Shown here piece after piece: positions 23,094 to 32,242 of a DNA stretch of 64,000 nt. Numbering within the stretch: position 1 is the first letter of the stretch; each line of letters begins with the position of its first letter. Under the pieces are notes generated by a model that was given only the letters and a program-made list of their open reading frames with translations, was not told where the DNA came from and did not search any database. The stretch is from NCBI RefSeq assembly GCF_000725805.1, contig NZ_JOFT01000009.1:62001-126000 (forward strand), given 5' to 3'. The translations under genes were made by a program, and so were the position numbers. Origin of the DNA: Streptomyces xanthophaeus. Lineage in GTDB: Bacteria; Actinomycetota; Actinomycetes; Streptomycetales; Streptomycetaceae.

Positions 23094-26000
23094 ATGAAGA
23101 ATCACGACGATTCACACGGCACGCCCGACGCAGTCTCCGACGCGCTGCGGACGTACCTTCCGGAGCTGACCTCCCCCGAGCTCATGGAGCGCGTCGCCGA
23201 CCGGCTGCGCGACGCCCATGCCGCTGACGGCGCCCAGGGCGAGAAGCGGCGGCCCGGTCGCCCCGCCGACTACGACCCGGCCCTCGACTCGGCCGGCCTG
23301 TTCCACGACTACTTCACGCACTTCGTACGGCCCTGGGCGGACCTCGTCCGCGAAGCCGTCGAGGCGTCCCCCGTCCTGGCGGCCACGAACACCGTCGTCG
23401 ACGACTTCGTCGTCAACCAGACGGGCCTCGCCTCGCGGCTGATGATCCGGACCCTGGTCGAGGAGCTCCACGAGCGCCGCGCCGCCGGCCTCCTCGACGG
23501 CTCCACCCCGCAGGAGCGGTACGCCGCCTTCCGCCGCTGGACCAACAGCGACGCCGGACACGACGCCCTGCTCGCCGCCTACCCGCACCTCTTCCACCTG
23601 GTCGACTGCCGGGTGGAGGCCTCCGCACGGTACGTCCTCGGCCTGCTCGGCGAAGTCGCCGCCCACCACACCCGGTTGAGCGCACTGCTGCCCGGCGGCG
23701 GCCCCGCGCCCGAGGTCGAGCGGTTCTCCCTCGGCGAGGGCGACACCCACAACGGCGGCAAGTCCGTCGCGCAGGTCGTCTTCACCGACGGCAGCCGCGT
23801 CCTCTACAAGCCGCACCCCATCGACGCCGAGGCGGGCTACAGCTCCTTCGTCTCCTGGATGAACGAGCGGCTCGGCACCGACCTGCCGACCGTCGCCGTC
23901 GTCCCCACCGCGCACGGCGGCTTCGTCGAGTTCATCCCGACGCAGGAGTACGACGGGGAGCAGAAGGACTACTTCGCCCGCATCGGCACCGTCGCGGGCA
24001 TCCTCTTCCTGCTCAAGGCCACCGACATCCACTTCGAGAACGTGGTGTCCTGCGCCGCCGGGCCGGTCGTCATCGACACCGAGACCCTGCTGTCGCCGCG
24101 GCTGCGCGCCCCCGAGGCGTACGACGACGGCGCCGCCTCCTCCCTCGGTGCGCTCGCGCTCCGCGAGTCGATCATCGGCTCGGGTCTGCTGCCGCTCGTC
24201 GTCCGCGCCGGGGACGACGACCACGGCATGGACATCGGCGCGATCGGCTACGACACCGGCCAGCGCGCCCCGTACAAGTCGCTCAGCCTCCAGAACGGCG
24301 GCCGCGACGACATGTTCATCGGCATGGTCACCACGGAGACCACCGCGGCCAACGCCAACCTCGCGGTGCAGCGCGCCACCCAGCTGGCGGTGACCGCCCA
24401 GCGCGACGTCATCAAGGCCGAGTTCCGCCGGGTGCTGGAGTACGCGGCGGCCCGCCCGGACGAGGTCATGGGCGCCGTCGAGGAGTTCCTCGGCGACGTG
24501 GAGTTCCGGCACGTCAACCAGGCCACGATCTTCTACACTCAGCTGCTGCGGATGGCGACCCACCCGAGCGCCATGGCCGACCCGCTGGTCCGGGCCGCCG
24601 TGCTGAACCGCGTCGTGCTGCGCACCGACGACTGCCCCGACATCGCCGACGAGGAAGTCCGGCAGATGGCCGAGGGGGACGTCCCCTACTTCTCCTACTC
24701 GGCACGGGGGTGCGCCCTGTACGCCCACGGCCGGGTGGTCCGGGCGGACGCGCTGGCCGAGCCGCCGCTGGAGACCGTACGGGCCCGGATCCACGGCCTC
24801 GACGAGGACGTCATCGCCCGCGAACTGCGGCTGATCGACTACTCCTTCGTCAACAAGCTGCCCACCGAGCGGGAGAAGACCGGCTTCGTGCCCGTCCGCC
24901 CCGCCGGCCGGCCCGCCCGGACCGTCGACCGGGCCCGGCTCGTACGGGAGGCCGAGCGGATCGGCGACCGGCTGCTGGCGACCCTCGTCCGCAGCACCGA
25001 CCCCCGCCACCCCGCCACCTGGATCGCCCCGCAGGTCACCACCGACTCGCAGAGCCAGTGGAGCCCCGGCACCCTCGGCTACGACCTGTACGGCGGCAGC
25101 CCCGGCCCCGCCCTCGTCCTGGCCGGCCTGGCGCGCGAGACCGGACGGCGTGACTTCGCCGACGGCGCCCGCCGGGTCCTGGACCCGGTCGAGGAGCAGC
25201 TGCGCGGGGGGCTCCTCGCCGAACAGGGCGTCTCCGTCGGCGGCATGACCGGCATGGCCGGCACCGCGTACGCCGTCGCCGTGGCCCGCGAGCTCCTGGA
25301 CGAACCCGACGGCGCCCGCCTGGGCGAGCTGGCCCGGGAACTCGCCCGCTGCTCCGGGGCCGAGGTCGGCACCGACTACCTCAGCGGGATGGCCGGCGCC
25401 CTGACCGTCTGCCTGTCCCTCTTCGACCGCACGACGGACCCGGCGCAGCAGGCGGCCGTCGGCCAGGCCGTACGGACCGTGGCCGCCGCCCAGGTACGGG
25501 CGCTCGGCGGCCCCGGCCTCGGCCTGGACGACGCCTCCGGCGCCCGCGTGACCCCGTACACCGGCTACGCGCACGGCGCGATGGGCATCGGTCCCGTACT
25601 GGTCGGCTACGGCACCCGGTTCGCCGATCCCCAGGTGCGCGAGCTGGGCCTGCGGATCGTCGGCGCGGTGCTCGACGCGTACGACGCGAGCGACCGCGAC
25701 TGGCCGCGCGTGTGGGGCGAGCCGGAGCGCTCGTACGGCTGGTGCCACGGCGCGCCCGGGATGCTGCTCGGCGCCCTCACCGTCGCCGACCACGCGCCCG
25801 GCGCGGTGCCCGCGGACGTCATGGCCCGGCTCGCGGAGCTCACCCTGAGCCGCGGCTTCGGCAACAACCCGACGTACTGCCACGGCGACCTCGCCAGCGC
25901 GGAGGTCGTGGCCCTCGGCGAGCGCAAGCTCCCCGGACTGTTCGGCGAAGGCGTCGACGACCTGTACCCGCGCCTGTTCGGCGAGGTCGTCGAGCGGTAC

Positions 26001-26126
26001 GAGCAGCGGTCCGACACCAAGTACGCGTACTCCAACAGCCTCATGGTCGGTGAAGCCGGACTCGCCTGGTCCGTCCTCCACCACCTGGACCCGGAGGTCT
26101 ACCCCTCCCTCCTGCGCTTCTCGTAG
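23094..26126 (+). CDS. lanM: Class II lanthipeptide synthetase LanM (for the alpha peptide)
   Basis: A 1010-residue bifunctional enzyme that phosphorylates and dehydrates Ser/Thr and then closes thioether rings. The dehydratase (DUF4135) region spans about 110-640, with GDTHNGGKSV, Lys239, the DxHxEN motif at Asp311-Asn316 and DTET at 328-331. The LanC cyclase domain spans about 690-1010, with zinc ligands Cys884 (SYGWCHG) and Cys929-His930 (TYCHGD). It is 35-50 residues longer than average. Its position directly after lanA1 suggests it modifies that peptide, following haloduracin and lichenicidin logic. The ATG lacks a strong Shine-Dalgarno sequence, so expression may be limited. Confidence 0.95.
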   Translation: MKNHDDSHGTPDAVSDALRTYLPELTSPELMERVADRLRDAHAADGAQGEKRRPGRPADYDPALDSAGLFHDYFTHFVRPWADLVREAVEASPVLAATNTVVDDFVVNQTGLASRLMIRTLVEELHERRAAGLLDGSTPQERYAAFRRWTNSDAGHDALLAAYPHLFHLVDCRVEASARYVLGLLGEVAAHHTRLSALLPGGGPAPEVERFSLGEGDTHNGGKSVAQVVFTDGSRVLYKPHPIDAEAGYSSFVSWMNERLGTDLPTVAVVPTAHGGFVEFIPTQEYDGEQKDYFARIGTVAGILFLLKATDIHFENVVSCAAGPVVIDTETLLSPRLRAPEAYDDGAASSLGALALRESIIGSGLLPLVVRAGDDDHGMDIGAIGYDTGQRAPYKSLSLQNGGRDDMFIGMVTTETTAANANLAVQRATQLAVTAQRDVIKAEFRRVLEYAAARPDEVMGAVEEFLGDVEFRHVNQATIFYTQLLRMATHPSAMADPLVRAAVLNRVVLRTDDCPDIADEEVRQMAEGDVPYFSYSARGCALYAHGRVVRADALAEPPLETVRARIHGLDEDVIARELRLIDYSFVNKLPTEREKTGFVPVRPAGRPARTVDRARLVREAERIGDRLLATLVRSTDPRHPATWIAPQVTTDSQSQWSPGTLGYDLYGGSPGPALVLAGLARETGRRDFADGARRVLDPVEEQLRGGLLAEQGVSVGGMTGMAGTAYAVAVARELLDEPDGARLGELARELARCSGAEVGTDYLSGMAGALTVCLSLFDRTTDPAQQAAVGQAVRTVAAAQVRALGGPGLGLDDASGARVTPYTGYAHGAMGIGPVLVGYGTRFADPQVRELGLRIVGAVLDAYDASDRDWPRVWGEPERSYGWCHGAPGMLLGALTVADHAPGAVPADVMARLAELTLSRGFGNNPTYCHGDLASAEVVALGERKLPGLFGEGVDDLYPRLFGEVVERYEQRSDTKYAYSNSLMVGEAGLAWSVLHHLDPEVYPSLLRFS

Positions 26127-26191
26127 CGCACCCCGATCGAGGCTCGTCCGAGCCTTGCCAAGAAGAGCACCACCGAAGGAAAGGAACCGTC

Positions 26192-26392
26192 ATGGGCAAC
26201 ATCGCCATGAACGACGCCACCGGTTACGTCTCCGCCGACGAGCTGATCGAGCTCGCCGACGCCCCGGACGCGCTGGCGGCGGGCTTCACGCCCACCATCA
26301 TCCCGGCCACCGCCATCTCCACCGTCATCGTCGGCGGCAGCGCCGCGCTGCAGGGCGGCTGCCCGACGAGCGGTTGCACCAAGCGCTGCTGA
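26192..26392 (+). CDS. lanA2: Class II lanthipeptide precursor, beta-type (two-component lantibiotic)
   Basis: A 66-residue precursor. The leader, residues 1-31, contains SADELIELADAPDALAAG, with cleavage expected after Gly31. The core 32-66 has Cys57, Cys62 and Cys66 and ends CPTSGCTKRC, matching the CPTxxCTxxC end of haloduracin beta and lichenicidin beta. Likely rings are Thr59-Cys62 and Thr63-Cys66, with Cys57 pairing to Ser50 or another upstream residue. Unlike those beta peptides, the N-terminal half of the core has no Cys, so one ring is absent; Thr33, 35, 40, 44 and Ser43 could be left as dehydro residues. A strong AAGGAAAGGA-type site lies ahead of the ATG. Confidence 0.92.
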   Translation: MGNIAMNDATGYVSADELIELADAPDALAAGFTPTIIPATAISTVIVGGSAALQGGCPTSGCTKRC

Positions 26393-26413
26393 CCGGCTGA
26401 TCCGGCACGGTAC

Positions 26414-26446
26414 GGGCGCCCCGGAACTGGTACTTCCGGGGCGCCC
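26414..26446 (+). terminator. Perfect 13-bp hairpin between beta precursor and LanM2 genes
   Basis: GGGCGCCCCGGAA (26414-26426) pairs with TTCCGGGGCGCCC (26434-26446) around a 7-nt loop, 22 bases after the lanA2 stop. There is no T-run. It is stronger than the hairpin after lanA1 and would cut read-through into lanM2 or protect the precursor message. Confidence 0.75.
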
Positions 26447-26492
26447 GCCCACCCTCAGCATCCCACCACCCACCCCGACCCGAGAGCAGACC

Positions 26493-29318
26493 GTGTACCT
26501 GAGCGACGCATCCCTCGAAGAGCTGGTGAAGCGCATCACCGAGGAGCGGGCCGACGTATTCGGCGCCTTCTACACCCCGTACCTGAGGGACTGCGCGCAG
26601 CACATCGCCAGGTTTGCGCAGGACACCGCCGCGCAGGACGCCGCCGCTGAGGGCGGGGCCGCCCCGCACGACGCCGTCGACATCGAGGCCGTCGCCGAGT
26701 CCGTGCTGCGTTCGCTCATGGGGCGCTGCATCGAGACCGGGGTCCGGACCCTGATCGCCTCCTTCCACGCGGAAGGCGGCGGCTACGAGGCGTTCCACGC
26801 CCGGGTCGCAGGGGAGCAGGGCCGCGGCGAGGTGCTCGCCCGCTTCCCCGAACTGGACCGGCTCCTGAAGCTGGTCACCGCCCGCGCGGCACGGACCGCC
26901 ACCGAGGTCCTGAGCGCCGCCGCCGCGGACCGGCCGGAGCTGACGCGCCTCCTGGGGATGCGCGGACGCATCGACTCCGTCACCCCCGGCCTCGGCGACT
27001 CCCACCGTGGCGGCCGCACCGTCTGCCTGGTGACCTGGGACGACGGCACCCGCGCCGTGTACAAGCCGCAGCAGGACAACTGCCAGCAGCTGCTCTCCAC
27101 GCTGCGTGCGATGCTCGACGCGGACGGGGAGTTCTTCGGCCCGCTGCACCCGCGGTCGATCGTCCGGCCCACGCACGTGTGGCAGGAGTTCATCGAGCGG
27201 ACGGACCTCGACGACACCGCCGCGGGCGGCGCGTACTTCCGCCGTTTCGGCCGGGCCGCCGCGCTGCTCAGCATGATCGGCGCGACCGATCTGCACCACG
27301 AGAACATCATCGCCGTGCCCGGCGGGCCCGTGGTCATCGACACCGAGACCCTCGTCTCCCTGCCCAACGGCATACCGGAGAACGGCGCCTCCGCGCAGGT
27401 CTCGCTCAATCTGGACGTCGAGCACTCGGTGCTCAACACCCTTCTCTTCCCGGCCCGTTACGCGGGCGCGAAGCTGGACGTCGACATCTCGGGGATCGGC
27501 TGCGTGCAGGCGGGGACCTCCGAGCAGCTGCAGTCCTACATGATCGTGGACGCGGGCACGGACGACATCCGCTTCGACCGCAGCCCCGTCGTCGTGGAGC
27601 ACGGCTCCAACATGGCCACGGTCGCCGGCGAGCCCCTGGACCCCCGCAACTGGGTGGACGACATCACCGCCGGGTACTCGGAGGCCCGCGCCCTGCTGGA
27701 GACCCACCGGGAGCCCATCGAAGCCGCCGTGCGGGACTCCCACGACTGGGCGGTCCGCCAGGTCGTCCGCCCCACGTACGTGTACGCGCGCTTCCTGGAG
27801 GCCTCGACCCACCCCGTGCACCTGGAGAGCTCCGCGGCCCGGGCCGAGCTCCTCGGCAATCTGCCCAAGCAGTACCGGGGCGCCGCCACGGACTCGGCGG
27901 ACGCCGTGCACCGGGAGGAGGTGGCCGCCCTGCTCGACCTGGACGTGCCCTTCTTCACGGTGGACTGCGACTCCGGCCTGCTGCGGGGTAACGGCGCTTT
28001 CGGCGCCGAGGAGATGCGCACCACCTCGGGCACCACGCCCCGCCAGTCCGCGCTCGCCGCGGTCCGCTCCTTCTTCGCCCGCCCGCCGGAGCGCGATCTG
28101 ACCTACGTGCGCTACGCGCTGGCCGGCTCCGCGGACGACGTCTGGGACGTCCGCCGCACCTCCCACCGCACGGCGTTCCCCGATCTGGCCGACGCCGGAG
28201 CCTTCCACCGCTCGCTCCGCGACCTCGTCGTCGGCGAGGCGTCCGCGCCGACCTGGCTGCTGCCGCGCCTGCAGGGCGACGGGCTGCGGCTGGGCGGCGT
28301 CAACGCCCCGCTCTACGACGGCGGCGGCCTGCTCCTGCACCTCGCGCAGGTGGAGGCACTGACCGGGGTCTCCCCGCTCGGTGTGGACATGGAGGCCGCC
28401 TCCCGGGCGGCGATGCATCCCGTGATCGCACCGGACGGGACCCCGCTGTCGATGTCCCCGTTCACCGGGATCCTGTCCGACCTGGTCACGGACTGGGAGA
28501 TCCGCCGGATCCGCACGCCCGCAGCTCCGTTCGTCGCCGGCCCCGCACCCCGTCCCGTACCGCAGCCGCTCGACGTGGACGCCCTCACGGCGGCCGACTT
28601 CGACTACCTCAACGGATACGGCGGCCACCTCGTCCACCTCGCCGCCCACCTGGAGCACGGCGCCCCCGAGCTGACGGGCGTGGCCCCCGAGCTGCTGCTG
28701 CGGCGGCTGGTCGCGGTGGACGGCGACCCCGAAAGCCACTCCGGCGAACTGGGCCTGTCCCACGGCCGGTTCGGGCGGATCGCCGCCATGAGCGCCATGG
28801 TCGCCAAGGGACTCGACGGCGGCAGCGGAGCCCGCGGGCACCTGGAGCGGTTCGCCGACGCCTACCTGCGCCAGCGCTGGCAGGACGACAGCCTGCGCGA
28901 CCGGGCGAGCGGGAGCGGCTGGTGCAAGGGGTACGCGGGCGTGGCCCTTGCGGCCGGTGAGCTCCTCACCGCGCTCGGCGAGCCGGCCTCCCGGATCCGC
29001 GGCGCCCTCGCCCCCGAGGTGGAGCGGGTCGTCGGCGGGGACCTCGGCGACGACATCAGCTTCTGCCACGGCGCGGCCGGCCGTATCGCCGTCCTGTGCA
29101 CGCTGGCCGACCGCTTCGCGTGGCCGGAGCTGCGCGACGAGGCGGCCGCCCTCCACACCGCCTTCCTCGGCCGCCACGCGGACGGCGGCTGGACCTGCGG
29201 CATCGGCACCGAGCCGCACCTGCCCTCCTTCTTCCTCGGCCTGTCCGGCTGGCACCACGCCCGCCTGATGCTGGACCACCCCGGAGCCACCCTTCCCGTC
29301 AGTCTCGGAGGCCGCTGA
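26493..29318 (+). CDS. lanM: Class II lanthipeptide synthetase LanM (for the beta peptide)
   Basis: A 941-residue LanM, clearly different in sequence from the first. The dehydratase region has GDSHRGGRTV, Lys191, the DxHxEN motif at Asp266-Asn271 and DTET from Asp283. The LanC domain has zinc ligands Cys811 (SGWCKG) and Cys858-His859 (SFCHGA). The N-terminal segment is shorter than in the first LanM. GTG start with a weak GAGAG site. Its stop overlaps the LanT start (TGATG), so it is coupled to the transporter. It presumably modifies the beta precursor encoded just upstream. Confidence 0.95.
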   Translation: MYLSDASLEELVKRITEERADVFGAFYTPYLRDCAQHIARFAQDTAAQDAAAEGGAAPHDAVDIEAVAESVLRSLMGRCIETGVRTLIASFHAEGGGYEAFHARVAGEQGRGEVLARFPELDRLLKLVTARAARTATEVLSAAAADRPELTRLLGMRGRIDSVTPGLGDSHRGGRTVCLVTWDDGTRAVYKPQQDNCQQLLSTLRAMLDADGEFFGPLHPRSIVRPTHVWQEFIERTDLDDTAAGGAYFRRFGRAAALLSMIGATDLHHENIIAVPGGPVVIDTETLVSLPNGIPENGASAQVSLNLDVEHSVLNTLLFPARYAGAKLDVDISGIGCVQAGTSEQLQSYMIVDAGTDDIRFDRSPVVVEHGSNMATVAGEPLDPRNWVDDITAGYSEARALLETHREPIEAAVRDSHDWAVRQVVRPTYVYARFLEASTHPVHLESSAARAELLGNLPKQYRGAATDSADAVHREEVAALLDLDVPFFTVDCDSGLLRGNGAFGAEEMRTTSGTTPRQSALAAVRSFFARPPERDLTYVRYALAGSADDVWDVRRTSHRTAFPDLADAGAFHRSLRDLVVGEASAPTWLLPRLQGDGLRLGGVNAPLYDGGGLLLHLAQVEALTGVSPLGVDMEAASRAAMHPVIAPDGTPLSMSPFTGILSDLVTDWEIRRIRTPAAPFVAGPAPRPVPQPLDVDALTAADFDYLNGYGGHLVHLAAHLEHGAPELTGVAPELLLRRLVAVDGDPESHSGELGLSHGRFGRIAAMSAMVAKGLDGGSGARGHLERFADAYLRQRWQDDSLRDRASGSGWCKGYAGVALAAGELLTALGEPASRIRGALAPEVERVVGGDLGDDISFCHGAAGRIAVLCTLADRFAWPELRDEAAALHTAFLGRHADGGWTCGIGTEPHLPSFFLGLSGWHHARLMLDHPGATLPVSLGGR

Positions 29319-31480
29319 TGGCCATGCGCACCCGCAGGGCCCGCAGGGTCCGGGAGGTCCAGCAGTTCGCCCAGTCCGAATGCGGCCTGTGCTGCATCGC
29401 GATGGTGCTGTCCGCACACGGTTCGCGCGACTCGGTCGCCGCGCTGCGGCGCGAGCACGAGGTGGGCCGTGACGGGCTCACGATCAAGGAGATCGCGACG
29501 ATCCTGCGCGGCCGCGGCTTCCAGGTCCGGGCCTTCAAGGCCGGTGCGAACCGCCTCGGCCAGCTGGCCATGCCGCTGATCGCGTACTGGGACGACAGCC
29601 ACGTCGTGGTCGTGGAGGAGGTCACCGACCGCCACGTCGTCGTCGTCGACCCCGGCAACGGGCGGCGCAAGTACGAGATCGCGGAATTCGAGGAGCACTA
29701 CTCGGGTCTCGCCCTGGAGGCGACGCCCACCGCCGACCACCAGCCGGTGCGCCACCGCGAACCCAGCGTGTGGCGGGAGTTCCTGCGCTCGCTGAGCGGG
29801 GCCCGGCGGCCACTGGTCCAGGCGTTCTTGATGTCGCTGCTGCTCTACTCGTTCACGATCTTCATGCCGATCGCGACGCAGTACGCGGTCAACGACTACG
29901 CGGGCTATCTGGAGAAGGCTCCGATCGCGCTGGTCCTCGTGGCCTTCACGGTCCCGATGGCGGTCTTCTTCGTCCTGTCCCTGCTGCGGACGGTGTGCCT
30001 GGCCGCGGTGATCCGCGGCCTGGGCGAAGCGATGATGGGCAGGACGTTCAAGAGGCTGCTCGACCTGCCGTACAAGTACTTCGCCAACCGGTCCCAGGGC
30101 GAGCTGTACTACCGGCTGTCCAGCATCGCGTCCGTACGGGACATGATCTCCAGCCAGATGTCGGTCGTGCTCCTCGACCTGGGCAGCCTGATCGCGATCT
30201 TCAGCTACATGTTCTACCGCTCGTTCACACTGGGCGCGGCAGCCTTCTCCGTCTTCCTGGTCATGCTCGTGGTCGCCGTCTCCACCTACCGTCCGATCCG
30301 GCGCATCACCGAGCGGGAGATCAGCGAGACCGCCAAGTCCTCGTCCATCCAGATGGAGGCGCTGTCGTCCATCGAGACCCTGAAGGTCTCCGGGATGACG
30401 GACACCTTCTTCCAGGACTGGAAGAAGGTGTACTCGGCGGGCATGGAGCAGACCCAGCGCCGGATCGTCCTCCAGGGCGCGGCGAGCAGCGGCTACTCCG
30501 TGTTCCAGGTGTTCGGGCCGCTGCTGGTCCTCGCCGTGGGGCTGTGGCTGGTCCTGCACGGCAAGCTGGACCTCGGCTCCGCGGTGGCCGCGCAGACGCT
30601 CACGGCCACCAGCCTGGGCATGGTGATGTCGCTCTCCGGCGCCTTCACCCAGCTGATCACGGCGAACGCGCAGGTCGCCCGGGTCGGCGACATCCTGCAC
30701 CAGCCGGAGTCCAAGGGCGCCTTCGGCGACCGGCCGGCCGTGATGCGGGGCGCGGTCTCGCTGCGGAAGGTGACGTTCTCCTACCCGGGTGCCCAGTCGC
30801 CCGCGCTCAAGGACATCTCCTTCGACGTCAGGCCCGGCGAACGGGTCGCGATCGTCGGGAGTTCGGGCTCCGGCAAGAGCACGCTCGGCAAGCTCCTCAT
30901 GGGGCTCTACCCGCTCGGGTCCGGCGACGTGGCCTACGACGGCGTGTCCCTCGGCGAGATCGATGCCGAGACGTTCTACCGGGGCGCCGCGTACGTCCCG
31001 CAGGACATCGTGCTGAGCAACCGCAGCATCGCGGAGAACATCCGCTTCGGCGTCCCCGACGCCTCCATGGAGGCCGTGGCCGAGGCCGCCCACCAGGCCC
31101 ACGTCCACGAGGACATCGCGGCGATGCCGCTCGGATACCACACACCGGTGCGGGAGATGGGCGGCAGCCTCTCCGGCGGCCAGCGCCAGCGCATCGCCCT
31201 GGCCCGGGCCCTGGTCCGCCGTCCGCGGGTGCTCGTCCTCGACGAGGCGACGAGCGCACTGGACACCGTCACCGAGTCCAGGATCGCCGCCGCGCTGGAC
31301 CGCCTGGAATGCACCCGGATCGTCATCGCCCACCGGCTCTCGACGATCGTCAACGCGGACCTCGTGGTCGTCCTGGAGCACGGCCGGGTCGTCCAGACCG
31401 GACGCCACGGGGAACTGATGCTGGAGCCCGGCCCCTACCGCGAACTGATCCGGTCGCAGGTCGACCTGAAGGCGGTCTGA
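29318..31480 (+). CDS. lanT: Peptidase-containing ABC transporter LanT (leader removal and export)
   Basis: A 720-residue exporter. Residues ~10-140 are a C39 peptidase with Cys22 (QSECGLCC), His95 (DDSHVV) and Asp111 (VVDPGNG), which cuts after double-glycine-type leaders. A six-helix membrane domain occupies about 165-450. The ATPase domain has Walker A GSSGSGKST with Lys520, the signature LSGGQRQR and Walker B VLVLDEAT. It should remove the leader of both precursors at their AG sites and export the peptides. The start overlaps the lanM2 stop. Only one LanT serves two peptides, as in known two-component systems. Confidence 0.95.
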   Translation: MAMRTRRARRVREVQQFAQSECGLCCIAMVLSAHGSRDSVAALRREHEVGRDGLTIKEIATILRGRGFQVRAFKAGANRLGQLAMPLIAYWDDSHVVVVEEVTDRHVVVVDPGNGRRKYEIAEFEEHYSGLALEATPTADHQPVRHREPSVWREFLRSLSGARRPLVQAFLMSLLLYSFTIFMPIATQYAVNDYAGYLEKAPIALVLVAFTVPMAVFFVLSLLRTVCLAAVIRGLGEAMMGRTFKRLLDLPYKYFANRSQGELYYRLSSIASVRDMISSQMSVVLLDLGSLIAIFSYMFYRSFTLGAAAFSVFLVMLVVAVSTYRPIRRITEREISETAKSSSIQMEALSSIETLKVSGMTDTFFQDWKKVYSAGMEQTQRRIVLQGAASSGYSVFQVFGPLLVLAVGLWLVLHGKLDLGSAVAAQTLTATSLGMVMSLSGAFTQLITANAQVARVGDILHQPESKGAFGDRPAVMRGAVSLRKVTFSYPGAQSPALKDISFDVRPGERVAIVGSSGSGKSTLGKLLMGLYPLGSGDVAYDGVSLGEIDAETFYRGAAYVPQDIVLSNRSIAENIRFGVPDASMEAVAEAAHQAHVHEDIAAMPLGYHTPVREMGGSLSGGQRQRIALARALVRRPRVLVLDEATSALDTVTESRIAAALDRLECTRIVIAHRLSTIVNADLVVVLEHGRVVQTGRHGELMLEPGPYRELIRSQVDLKAV

Positions 31481-31483
31481 ACC

Positions 31484-32242
31484 GTGTCCCACCGAGGAGA
31501 TGAGGAGCAGGTGGAGGAAGAGAAGTACGTGGTCTCGGTCCGGGGACTGCGCAAGGAGTTCCGGGGGACCAGAGCCGTGGACGGCGTCTCGTTCGACGTG
31601 GCGCGCGGGCGGATCACCGGTTTCCTCGGCCCCAACGGCGCCGGGAAGACCACGACCCTGCGGATGCTGCTCGGGCTGACCCGCCCCACCGAGGGCACGG
31701 CGCACCTCTGGGGACGCCCCTACCGGGAACTGTCCGCCCCCACCCGCAGGGTCGGAGTCGCCCTGGACGGCGCGGCGTTCGTCGGCGGCCGCACCGGACG
31801 CAACCACCTGAGCTGCTACGCGCAGGCCGCGGGCTGCGACGCCGGGCGGATCGGCCGGCTGCTGGCGGACGTAGGCCTGGAAGGGGCCGCGGACCGCCCG
31901 GTCGGCGGCTACTCGACCGGCATGAAGCAGCGGCTCGCCCTCGCCGCGGCGCTCCTCGGCGACCCGGAGCTGCTGATCCTGGACGAGCCCAGCAACGGCC
32001 TCGACCCCGAAGGGATGCTGTGGCTGCGGGAGTTCCTGCGCGGCTTCGCCGCATCGGGCAGGACGGTGCTGCTCTCCAGCCATCTGCTCGGCGAGATGGA
32101 GCAGACCGTCGACGACGTGCTGCTCATGCACCACGGGCGGCTGCTGTGCAGCGAGCCGCTGAGCGGACTGCTGGAGACGGACGGACGTCTGGAGTCGGCC
32201 TTCATGCGTCTGACGCACGCCAGGAACGGAGCAACGGTATGA
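31484..32242 (+). CDS. ABC transporter ATP-binding protein, probable lantibiotic immunity (LanF-like)
   Basis: A 252-residue ATPase with Walker A GPNGAGKTT, signature YSTGMKQRLAL and Walker B LLILDEPSNGLDPEG, of the bacitracin/lantibiotic-immunity ABC-2 type. It begins three bases after the lanT stop and overlaps the permease gene by four bases (ATGA). A GTG at 31511 with GAGGAG just ahead is an alternative start giving 243 residues. Together with the permease it probably expels the lantibiotic from the producer's membrane (self-protection), as LanFE(G) pumps do. Confidence 0.88.
   Translation: MSHRGDEEQVEEEKYVVSVRGLRKEFRGTRAVDGVSFDVARGRITGFLGPNGAGKTTTLRMLLGLTRPTEGTAHLWGRPYRELSAPTRRVGVALDGAAFVGGRTGRNHLSCYAQAAGCDAGRIGRLLADVGLEGAADRPVGGYSTGMKQRLALAAALLGDPELLILDEPSNGLDPEGMLWLREFLRGFAASGRTVLLSSHLLGEMEQTVDDVLLMHHGRLLCSEPLSGLLETDGRLESAFMRLTHARNGATV

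Noticed and set aside
26325..32218. Long minus-strand frames opposite lanM2 and lanT
   Set aside because: They are antisense shadows without ribosome binding sites or recognisable domains; the plus-strand genes have intact catalytic motifs.
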